From the NCBI GenBank assembly GCA_044338255.1, contig JBIILZ010000139.1:1-8696 (forward strand): DNA of 8,696 nucleotides, in the 5' to 3' direction. The position numbers and the translations under genes were made by a program. This document shows positions 1 through 5,673 of this stretch, in pieces. Within the stretch, counting starts at the first letter, position 1, and each line of letters opens with the position of its first letter. Below the pieces are notes generated by a model that was given only the letters and a program-made list of their open reading frames with translations, searched no databases and was not told the DNA's origin. This stretch comes from CAIUVD01 sp044338255 (GTDB lineage Bacteria; Planctomycetota; UBA11346).

Positions 1-238
1 GTAGCTGCAGTGAAATGACTTATGTACATTTTATTCATAATGAAAAGTCATAAGTGAAGGTGGTTGTTTAAACCCACGAAAAAATTGGCAGTTATCTCAA
101 TTTTCAGGGATGAGCGCATTGTGCGTTTTACGGCTTTCATTACCGTTACATGCCCCTTACGCCAATCCCCTCAACGTTCGTCCTTTAAATGCAAAAAACT
201 GCACTGTGGACGAGTATCCCCGAAAAAATGGTAGTTTC
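1..238. promoter_or_regulatory. AT-rich leader upstream of rfbA, no gene seen
   Basis: This leader is visibly more AT-rich than the rest of the window and holds no credible coding region. It contains an inverted repeat (arms at 18-24 and 49-55), a short inner dyad at 34-44, and a sigma70-like -10 candidate CATAAT at 36-41. The best -35 for that box is ATGACT at 15-20, with a short 15-nt spacer. The nonamer CGAAAAAAT occurs twice, at 77-85 and 221-229. The rfb operon promoter probably lies here, because this is the only sizeable non-coding stretch before rfbA, but no box is convincing enough to name it. No JUMPstart/ops-like element was found. Confidence 0.35.
18..55. repeat. Inverted repeat, 7-bp arms ACTTATG/CATAAGT
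   Basis: ACTTATG at 18-24 is the exact reverse complement of CATAAGT at 49-55, with 24 nt between them. An inner dyad, TTCAT-A-ATGAA, lies at 34-44. The -10-like CATAAT (36-41) falls inside, so the structure could be an operator over a promoter. The two dyads have slightly different centres and the arms are short and AT-rich, so chance is a real alternative. Confidence 0.35.
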
Positions 239-1117
239 ATGAAGTCGATCATTCTCGCTGGCGGTGCCGGCTCACGGCTTCACCCCTGCACCAAGGTGGT
301 AAGCAAGCAGCTCATGCCGGTGTACGATAAACCGATGATCTACTACCCGCTGTCGACCGTGATGCTCGCCGGAATTCGCGACGTCCTGATCATCAGCACG
401 CCACAAGATCTGCCACGCTTCCGCGAACTGCTCGGTGATGGCTCGCGCCTGGGCATGCGCTTCAGCTACGCCGAACAGGCCGTGCCCAACGGCTTGGCGC
501 AGGCTTTCGTCATCGGGCGCGATTTCCTCGCCGGCGGCCCGGGCAGCCTGGTGCTGGGCGACAATATTTTCTATGGTCATGGCATGACCGAAACGACCAA
601 GCGCGCCGCCCAGATCACCAAGGGTGGCCTGGTATTCGCCTACTATGTCCGCGACCCTTCAGCGTATGGCGTCGTCGAATTCGACACGGCCGGCAAGGCG
701 ATCTCCTTGGAAGAAAAGCCCAAGCAGCCGAAGAGCCAGTTCGCCGTGCCCGGTTTATATTTCTATGGGCCAGAGGTATGCGACGAGGCGGCTCGCCTGA
801 AGCCCAGCGCTCGCGGCGAATACGAGATCACTGACCTCAATAAGGTCTTTTTGGCGCGCGGCGATCTGCAGGTCGAAAAGCTCGGGCGCGGGACCGCGTG
901 GCTTGATACCGGCACCCACCAAAGCCTGCTTGAAGCCGGCAATTTCGTCGAGGCAATCGAAGCCCGTCAAGGGCTCAAGATCGCCTGCCTCGAAGAAATC
1001 GCCTGGCACAATGGGTGGATAGAGCCTGATCAGGTGAAGGCCGAAGCCCGGACCATGGGTAAGAGCGCCTACGCCGATTACCTGTGGGATCTCCTGAAAC
1101 AGGCAGGTCACGCATAA
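239..1117 (+). CDS. rfbA: Glucose-1-phosphate thymidylyltransferase (RmlA/RfbA)
   Basis: This enzyme catalyses the first step of dTDP-L-rhamnose synthesis: glucose-1-phosphate + dTTP to dTDP-glucose + pyrophosphate, in the cytoplasm. The 292-residue product has the usual family length. The nucleotide-binding loop LAGGAGSRLHP lies near residues 6-16, followed by SKQLMPVYDKPMIYYPLS, PNGLAQAF, the metal-site segment LGDNIFYG (Asp108), SLEEKP, ARGEYEITD and WLDTGTHQSLLEA, all in family order. The reading frame is open back to an ATG at 110, but those 43 extra residues resemble no part of the family. The ATG at 239 gives MKSIILAGG, where RmlA proteins normally begin. The ribosome binding site is weak. 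The rfbC start follows the stop by 2 nt, so the two are co-transcribed. The Cys in LHPCT is a mild departure from the usual hydrophobic residue. Function is near certain from sequence. Confidence 0.97.
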   Translation: MKSIILAGGAGSRLHPCTKVVSKQLMPVYDKPMIYYPLSTVMLAGIRDVLIISTPQDLPRFRELLGDGSRLGMRFSYAEQAVPNGLAQAFVIGRDFLAGGPGSLVLGDNIFYGHGMTETTKRAAQITKGGLVFAYYVRDPSAYGVVEFDTAGKAISLEEKPKQPKSQFAVPGLYFYGPEVCDEAARLKPSARGEYEITDLNKVFLARGDLQVEKLGRGTAWLDTGTHQSLLEAGNFVEAIEARQGLKIACLEEIAWHNGWIEPDQVKAEARTMGKSAYADYLWDLLKQAGHA

Positions 1118-1119
1118 CC

Positions 1120-1683
1120 ATGAAGAAGATACCGACATCATTGCCGGATGTGTGGATTCTCGAGCCGACGGTCTTTGGCGACGAGCGCGGGTATTTCTAT
1201 GAGGCCTTCAATCAGCAGGTCTTTGCGCAGCTGGGATTCACTCAGCACTTCGTGCAAGACAATCAATCGCGTTCGCCACGCGGCATCCTGCGCGGGCTGC
1301 ACTACCAGATCCGCCAGCCCCAGGACAAACTCGTGCGCTGCTTGCGTGGGGCGATCTACGATGTGATCGTCGATATTCGACGCGGAAGCCCGACCTTTGG
1401 TAAATGGGTGGCGACCGAGTTGAGCGAAACCAACAAGCGCATGCTGTGGGTGCCGAAGGGCTATGCCCATGGCTTCGTGGTTACCAGCGAATCGGCGGAT
1501 GTCCTGTACAAGGTCACCGACTACTGGTCAAAAGAGCATGAGCGCGGCTTGCGGTGGAATGATCCGATCGTCGGCATTCCATGGCCCGATGTGGGTGTCG
1601 CACCGCAACTCAATCAACGTGATGCCACATGGCCGCTCCTGGCGGACATTCCATTGACGGATCGGCCGGAATATCAGCCGTGA
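1120..1683 (+). CDS. rfbC: dTDP-4-dehydrorhamnose 3,5-epimerase (RmlC/RfbC)
   Basis: This enzyme catalyses the third step of dTDP-L-rhamnose synthesis, double epimerisation of dTDP-4-keto-6-deoxyglucose at C3 and C5. The 187-residue cupin protein has the usual length. Visible motifs are DERGYFYEAF (21-30), RGLHYQ with the catalytic His61, QDKLVRCLRGAIYDVIVD (68-85), the cupin turn GYAHGF (114-119), LYKVTDYW with the conserved Tyr130, and Asp168, which by remembered alignment is the partner of the catalytic His. The start is the ATG at 1120, 2 nt after the rfbA stop, preceded by AGGCAGG at about 1101-1107. An in-frame start at 1084 lies inside rfbA and adds nothing conserved. The stop overlaps the rfbD start in a GTGA junction, implying translational coupling. 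Confidence 0.97.
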   Translation: MKKIPTSLPDVWILEPTVFGDERGYFYEAFNQQVFAQLGFTQHFVQDNQSRSPRGILRGLHYQIRQPQDKLVRCLRGAIYDVIVDIRRGSPTFGKWVATELSETNKRMLWVPKGYAHGFVVTSESADVLYKVTDYWSKEHERGLRWNDPIVGIPWPDVGVAPQLNQRDATWPLLADIPLTDRPEYQP

Positions 1684-2525
1684 GAATCCTCATCACCGGC
1701 GGTACGGGAATGCTCGGACGGACCTTGGTACGCCGACTGGCGGAACATGACGTACGTGCTCCCGGATCACGTGAGCTCGACATCACCTCGGCCAAGGCCG
1801 TCGCCGAGGCCATCGCCGGTTGGCGTCCACAGGTCGTGATCCATGGTGCGGCGCATACCAAAGTCGATGCCTGTGAAACCGAGGTCGAGCGGGCGTTCGC
1901 CATCAATGGGATCGGTTCAGCCAACGTTGCGATCGCCTGCCAGCGACACCATGCGCGACTGATCGCCATCAGCACGGATTATGTTTTTTCCGGAGATCTC
2001 GCGCGTCCCTATCGGGAATGGGATGCGACCGGGCCACTGACCGTCTATGGCCAGAGTAAATTGGCAGGCGAAGAAGCCATACGTACGCACTGCGCCGATC
2101 ACGTAATCGCACGCGTGGCGTGGCTCTATGGGCCGGGAGGTCCAAGTTTTTTGCACACCATGCGCAAGCTCGGCGCGCAAGCGGGCGCCCCCCTCACGGT
2201 GGTTGCCGATCAGATCGGCAATCCGACTTCGACCGATGTCGTGGCCGATGCCGTCGTGCAATTACTTGAGCACCCGTTGGTCGGCACCCTCCATCTCACC
2301 TGCAGCGGTGAAACCTCGTGGTTCGGCTTCGCCCAGGCCATCTTCGAGCACTACGGATTGACGCGCGGCCTGGCGCCATGCACGACTGCCGATTTCCCCA
2401 GACCAGCGCCACGTCCGGCCAATAGCCGACTCGAAAAAACCGCTTTGCGACTGCACGGATTGCCCGCGCCACAGGAATGGCGCGCAGCTCTGGCTCGTTA
2501 CCATCACGATCATGCCGCCAATTGA
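1680..2525 (+). CDS. rfbD: dTDP-4-dehydrorhamnose reductase (RmlD/RfbD)
   Basis: This is the last step of dTDP-L-rhamnose synthesis: NAD(P)H-dependent reduction of dTDP-4-keto-L-rhamnose. The 281-residue product is a short-chain dehydrogenase of normal length for RmlD. The glycine motif GGTGMLG sits at residues 7-13, followed by STDYVFSG (98-105), the catalytic YGQSK (Tyr123, Lys127), ARVAWLYG, and GNPTSTDVVADA, which is typical of RmlD. The start is taken as the GTG at 1680, which overlaps the rfbC TGA as GTGA. It places the Rossmann beta strand (RILITGG) at the N-terminus as in homologues. The in-frame ATG at 1629 would add 17 unrelated residues inside rfbC. Translation is probably coupled to rfbC, since only a weak GGA-type ribosome site precedes it. 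A 149-nt gap separates it from rfbB. Confidence 0.95.
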   Translation: MRILITGGTGMLGRTLVRRLAEHDVRAPGSRELDITSAKAVAEAIAGWRPQVVIHGAAHTKVDACETEVERAFAINGIGSANVAIACQRHHARLIAISTDYVFSGDLARPYREWDATGPLTVYGQSKLAGEEAIRTHCADHVIARVAWLYGPGGPSFLHTMRKLGAQAGAPLTVVADQIGNPTSTDVVADAVVQLLEHPLVGTLHLTCSGETSWFGFAQAIFEHYGLTRGLAPCTTADFPRPAPRPANSRLEKTALRLHGLPAPQEWRAALARYHHDHAAN

Positions 2526-2674
2526 CGTCCCGCGAACTTTTATAGGGTGCATGCAAAATAATTCCGGCTTTTCTATGCTCTCGACCAACTTTCATTGATC
2601 GGCACTCCTGAACGACGCCAGCGAAACGTCAGCCAGCTGATCTTCGCACTCCCCAAATCGTTTGATCGAATTCC
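2526..2674. other. Intergenic gap rfbD-rfbB
   Basis: This 149-nt non-coding gap interrupts an otherwise tightly packed operon. An AT-rich patch (about 2537-2565) includes the 8-bp palindrome TGCATGCA at 2548-2555. No -35/-10 pair with acceptable spacing and no hairpin with a T-run was found. It could hold a weak internal promoter for rfbB and the glycosyltransferase, or simply be a recombination junction. Confidence 0.4.
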
Positions 2675-3781
2675 ATGTCCCACACCGCTGCTCAACCCTC
2701 CCTCCATTCGCCCCGCATTGCTTTGGTTACCGGCGGCATGGGCTTTATCGGCTCGAACCTGGTTCGGCATTTGCTGACCAGCGACGCGCGCCTTGTGGTG
2801 GTCAACGTCGATGTCCTGACGTACGCTGGCAATCCCGACAATCTTGCTGATTTGCCTGCGGCCCAGGCAGCCCGACATCGCTTTGTGCAGGCCGACATCT
2901 GCGATGGGGCAGCGATGGCCAGGCTCTTTGCCGAACACCGCCCCGATACCGTCATCCACCTCGCGGCTGAGAGTCATGTCGATCGTTCGATCGATGGACC
3001 GATGGCATTCGTACAGACCAATGTCATGGGTACGGCAACCCTCCTGCATGCTGCTCGGCAAGCCTGGGCCGCACTTCCCGGAGAAGCGGCCAAAGCTGTA
3101 CGCTTTCACCATGTTTCTACAGATGAGGTGTACGGCTCGCTCGGTGAAAGCGGCCTCTTCACCGAGTCGACCAGTTACGATCCATCGAGTCCGTACAGCG
3201 CTTCGAAGGCCGCCAGCGATCACCTAGTGCGGGCATGGCATCGCACCTTTGGCCTGCCGGTCACGATGAGTAACTGCTCGAACAACTACGGCCCTTATCA
3301 TTTCCCCGAGAAGCTGATCCCACTGATGATCGCCAATGCACTCGCCGGCAAATCACTGCCGGTGTACGGCAAGGGCGCCAATGTACGCGACTGGTTGTAT
3401 GTCGAAGATCATGCCCGGGCCATCGATTGCATCGTACGCACCGGCGCCATCGGCGAGACCTACAATGTCGGCGGCCATAACGAGTGGAAGAATCTCGACA
3501 TCGTGCACTTGTTATGCGACACCTTGGACGAGCTGCAGCCGAGCGGTCGCGTCGGTGGTTATCGCTCACTGATCACCTTTGTCGCCGACCGCCCGGGCCA
3601 CGACCTGCGCTACGCCATCGACGCGGGCAAGATCGAACGGGACTTGGGATGGAAACCACGGGAGACCTTCGCCACCGGTCTGCGCAAGACCGTACAATGG
3701 TACTTGGATCACCCTGAATGGATCGCACGTATTCGCAGCGGCACCTACCGGGGTGAGCGGTTAGGAACTGGCCAGGGGTGA
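2675..3781 (+). CDS. rfbB: dTDP-glucose 4,6-dehydratase (RmlB/RfbB)
   Basis: This enzyme catalyses the second step of dTDP-L-rhamnose synthesis: NAD+-dependent conversion of dTDP-glucose to dTDP-4-keto-6-deoxyglucose. The 368-residue extended SDR shows TGGMGFIGSN (19-28), AAESHVDRSI, the dehydratase triad STDEVYG (Thr149, Asp150, Glu151), the catalytic YSASK (Tyr174, Lys178), NCSNNYGPYHFPEKLIPLMI, NVRDWLYVEDHA and DRPGHDLRY, all hallmarks of RmlB. The start ATG at 2675 leaves about 13 residues before the first beta strand, slightly longer than usual. The next in-frame ATG lies inside the glycine motif, so 2675 is preferred despite a poor ribosome site. The gene sits last among the four rfb genes, behind a 149-nt gap, whereas rfbB usually comes first. 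Its stop overlaps the glycosyltransferase start as GTGA. Confidence 0.97.
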   Translation: MSHTAAQPSLHSPRIALVTGGMGFIGSNLVRHLLTSDARLVVVNVDVLTYAGNPDNLADLPAAQAARHRFVQADICDGAAMARLFAEHRPDTVIHLAAESHVDRSIDGPMAFVQTNVMGTATLLHAARQAWAALPGEAAKAVRFHHVSTDEVYGSLGESGLFTESTSYDPSSPYSASKAASDHLVRAWHRTFGLPVTMSNCSNNYGPYHFPEKLIPLMIANALAGKSLPVYGKGANVRDWLYVEDHARAIDCIVRTGAIGETYNVGGHNEWKNLDIVHLLCDTLDELQPSGRVGGYRSLITFVADRPGHDLRYAIDAGKIERDLGWKPRETFATGLRKTVQWYLDHPEWIARIRSGTYRGERLGTGQG

Positions 3782-4728
3782 GGTGTGACCTTGAGGTTGT
3801 ACTTGCCACTTATAATGGTGCCCAGTACTTACCGGAGCAATTGTCTTCGTTAGCTCGGCAGAAATTACTGCCGAGCCGTTTGCTGGTGGCCGACGATGGC
3901 AGCTCTGATCAGTCGGTGGCCTGTGTCGATGCATTTGCAAAAACGGCTCCCTTCCCGGTAGTCTGGATATCACAAGAACCGACGGGCGGGCCTCGAACAA
4001 ATTTTTCTCGGCTATTGGCCGCAAGCAGCGCTGAATACGTGGCGCTCTGTGATCAGGATGATTGTTGGGATGCGGATAAGCTGGCGCGTTCGATGGCACG
4101 ACTTCATGTCATGGCTCAACGTCACGGCGCAAAGGTCCCGCTCTGCGTCCATGGTGACTTACGGGTTGTCGATGCGCAGGGGATGGAGATGTCGAGCTCG
4201 CTGCATCGCTGGCGTCGAGTTTATCCTCCACGAGACCAACAATTTCGCCGAATGCTTTACCGATCCGTGCTATGGGGATGCACCATGGTGGTCAATCGGC
4301 CATTAATCGACTTGGCGTTGCCGATTCCCCCGACGGCGGTGATGCATGATTATTGGTTAGCTCTGGTCGCCTCAGGCTTTGGGAAGATTGGCTGCGAACC
4401 GTCAGCCCGGATTTCCTATCGCTTCCATGGCGGCAATGTGACCGAATCAGGCGCCATACCTGCTGAAATGAGCGGGAGGATTACGTATGCGGCAGCACGA
4501 CTCGCTCGCCGCAGGCACAACCTCCGGACACTACGTCAACAGGCAACGACCTTCGCCGAACGCTACGGAAATCGTACTGATTTTCATGATCATCCTGCCG
4601 TGCAAGCGGCGCTGCGATGCGCCAGTCACGCTCATATGAGTGCTTTAGCTCGCCGCTTGGACCTGTTGAAGGGAGATTTCCTAGGCCCTCAAATATCACG
4701 AATCATCACTGGCCTGGTGATCGCCTGA
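3778..4728 (+). CDS. Family 2 glycosyltransferase, possible rhamnosyltransferase
   Basis: The predicted product is a 316-residue GT-A fold (GT2) inverting glycosyltransferase that transfers a sugar from a nucleotide donor to a growing polysaccharide at the cytoplasmic face of the membrane. The N-terminus VVLATYNGAQYLPEQLSSL is typical of GT2, followed by the nucleotide site DDGSSD (39-44), the metal-binding LCDQDDCW (Asp92, Asp94, Asp95), and MHDYW (Asp191), the likely catalytic base region. The C-terminus LLKGDFLGPQISRIITGL resembles the tail of rhamnosyltransferase-like GT2 proteins. No clear transmembrane segment is seen. The start is the GTG at 3778, overlapping the rfbB stop as GTGA, with AGGA at 3763-3766 as ribosome site. 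Coupling to rfbB suggests that dTDP-rhamnose is the donor, but GT2 specificity cannot be read from motifs. By eye the gene has more AT-ending codons (tta, att, gat) than its neighbours, which may indicate a separate origin. Confidence 0.88.
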   Translation: MRCDLEVVLATYNGAQYLPEQLSSLARQKLLPSRLLVADDGSSDQSVACVDAFAKTAPFPVVWISQEPTGGPRTNFSRLLAASSAEYVALCDQDDCWDADKLARSMARLHVMAQRHGAKVPLCVHGDLRVVDAQGMEMSSSLHRWRRVYPPRDQQFRRMLYRSVLWGCTMVVNRPLIDLALPIPPTAVMHDYWLALVASGFGKIGCEPSARISYRFHGGNVTESGAIPAEMSGRITYAAARLARRRHNLRTLRQQATTFAERYGNRTDFHDHPAVQAALRCASHAHMSALARRLDLLKGDFLGPQISRIITGLVIA

Positions 4729-4794
4729 GCACGCTCCGCCCGACAGGTCCAACATGAAGATGCCAAACCTCGAAGCGATTATAAAAACGATTCA

Positions 4795-4808
4795 TTGCCC
4801 TTCGGCAA
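4795..4808 (-). terminator. Weak hairpin terminator candidate after cysC
   Basis: TTGCC (4795-4799) and GGCAA (4804-4808) form a perfect 5-bp stem with a 4-nt loop in the gap between the convergent glycosyltransferase and cysC genes. Read on the - strand, a run of five T follows after 7 nt (4787-4783), which is farther than in a canonical intrinsic terminator. On the + strand there is no T-run. The stem is short, so this is only a candidate. Confidence 0.2.
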
Positions 4809-4831
4809 ACGGTTATTGATCGCGACCCGCT

Positions 4832-5470
4832 CTAAGTCGACGAAGGAGTTGATTCATGCATCAGCAGCAAACCCCGTGCGCCCAACAACCGCCACAGTGC
4901 CGCGAGTGATTCTGCAACTGACTGCTCTCCCGTACTCAGTCGCAGATCGGGCGCCGACGGCACCTCGTATGGCGAGCCTAGGCCGGTAAGGTTGCCAATT
5001 GTCCCATTGCGGGCTTGGCGATAGAGACCCTTGGTGTCCCGGGCCTCGCAGTGGCTCATGGAAGCATCGACGAAAACTTCCAGAAAGGGCAAGTCCACCG
5101 CACACGCGCGGGCGGCGGCACGATCGGCAGCATACGGCGAGATCAAGGCGACGATGACGATCACCCCGGCGTCAGCGAATAATCGTGCCACTTCCCCCAC
5201 ACGACGGATCTGTTCGTGACGATCGGTCGGACTGAATCCAAGATCACGCGACAATCCTTGACGGACCTCGTCACCATCGAGCACATAGGCAACACGCCCG
5301 GCCTCGATCAGCTGCCGTTCGCAGGCCCTAGCAATCGTGGTCTTGCCGGCACCGGAGAGCCCGGTCAACCACACCACCGCTCCGCGCTGTCGCAAAAGGC
5401 CGAAGCGTTCATCGCGCGATATTCTTGATGCGGATGCCGGTTGGTCAGCGGCGGCTGGCTGAAGTGACAT
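4832..5470 (-). CDS. cysC: Adenylylsulfate (APS) kinase CysC
   Basis: This enzyme phosphorylates adenosine 5'-phosphosulfate with ATP to give PAPS, the sulfate donor for sulfotransferases and for PAPS reductase. The 212-residue single-domain protein has the family length. It shows the P-loop GLSGAGKT (37-44), LDGDEVRQGL (64-73), DLGFSPTDR (76-84), IRRVGEVARLFADAG (88-102), ISPY with the conserved Ser111, FLEVFVD, EARDTKGLYRQARNG (142-156) and SPYEVPSAPDLRL. The consensus FTGID of the substrate lid reads LTGLG here (161-165). The start ATG (5468-5470) is preceded on its strand by GAGGA with a 7-nt spacing. There is no cysD, cysN or cysH beside it. It stands alone, convergent with the glycosyltransferase and divergent from gmd, inside a sugar locus. 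A role in sulfating the polysaccharide is an inference. Confidence 0.95.
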   Translation of the reverse strand: MSLQPAAADQPASASRISRDERFGLLRQRGAVVWLTGLSGAGKTTIARACERQLIEAGRVAYVLDGDEVRQGLSRDLGFSPTDRHEQIRRVGEVARLFADAGVIVIVALISPYAADRAAARACAVDLPFLEVFVDASMSHCEARDTKGLYRQARNGTIGNLTGLGSPYEVPSAPDLRLSTGEQSVAESLAALWRLLGARGLLLMHESTPSST

Positions 5471-5486
5471 TCATGGTTCCTCGTGA

Positions 5487-5496
5487 ACGGGCCCGT
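5487..5496. repeat. Perfect palindrome ACGGGCCCGT
   Basis: This self-complementary 10-mer lies between the presumed cysC promoter and the cysC start codon. It could be an operator or the stem of a leader structure. A GC-rich 10-bp palindrome can also arise by chance. Confidence 0.4.
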
Positions 5497-5588
5497 CCAA
5501 ATCCTATCGGATAACGAACGTCGCCGTAGGAATACATGGTGATTCAAGGAAAAGCCAGTGACGGAACCGAGTCAGGCACGCCTTGCAA

Positions 5589-5598
5589 CCTACGTAGG
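5589..5598. repeat. Perfect palindrome CCTACGTAGG
   Basis: This self-complementary 10-mer lies upstream of gmd, adjacent to a -35-like TTGCAA (5583-5588). Its location fits a dimeric regulator's operator, but no matching second copy is seen in the window. Confidence 0.4.
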
Positions 5599-5673
5599 CC
5601 AATGACGCTAGGTCGTAATCGTCCCGCATCCGCTCATCCCTACCGCTTTTCCAGATCACCTCAGGTGTCGTCG

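Larger units (their letters stand above)
5471..5673. promoter_or_regulatory. Divergent intergenic region cysC/gmd
   Basis: This 203-nt region must carry the promoters for leftward cysC and rightward gmd-fcl, unless gmd is read from far away. It contains two perfect 10-bp palindromes, ACGGGCCCGT at 5487-5496 (about 17 nt before the cysC start) and CCTACGTAGG at 5589-5598 (about 75 nt before the gmd start). A TTGCAA at 5583-5588 could be a -35 but no good -10 follows at 16-18 nt. The gmd frame stays open back to 5536 in this region, but the extra 46 codons look non-coding. Confidence 0.4.

Noticed and set aside
85..100. TTGGCA resembling half of a sigma54 promoter or a -35 box
   Set aside because: There is no GC dinucleotide at the required distance for sigma54 and no -10 at 16-18 nt for sigma70.
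113..129. Hairpin CGCA-TTG-TGCG followed by TTTT in the rfbA leader
   Set aside because: The stem has only four Watson-Crick pairs plus a G-T and an A-T pair, with a 3-nt loop and a short T tract; too weak to call a terminator or attenuator.
110..238. N-terminal extension of rfbA from an ATG at 110
   Set aside because: The 43 added residues match nothing in the family and lie in AT-rich leader sequence; the conserved N-terminus begins at 239.
2522..2546. TTGACG followed by TATAGG after rfbD, promoter-like
   Set aside because: The spacer is only 13 nt, and TTGACG includes the rfbD stop codon.
4832..5428. Rightward reading frames overlapping cysC
   Set aside because: They are short antisense shadows with no recognisable domain, whereas the - strand frame is a full APS kinase.
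5445..5474. Nine-codon reading frame starting at the overlapping ATG (5474) just before cysC
   Set aside because: It shares the cysC ribosome site and ends inside cysC; too short and with no composition signal to suggest a leader peptide.
5536..5673. N-terminal extension of gmd from 5536
   Set aside because: The frame is open but the peptide is unconserved, and the ATG at 5674 has a ribosome site and the normal Gmd N-terminus.
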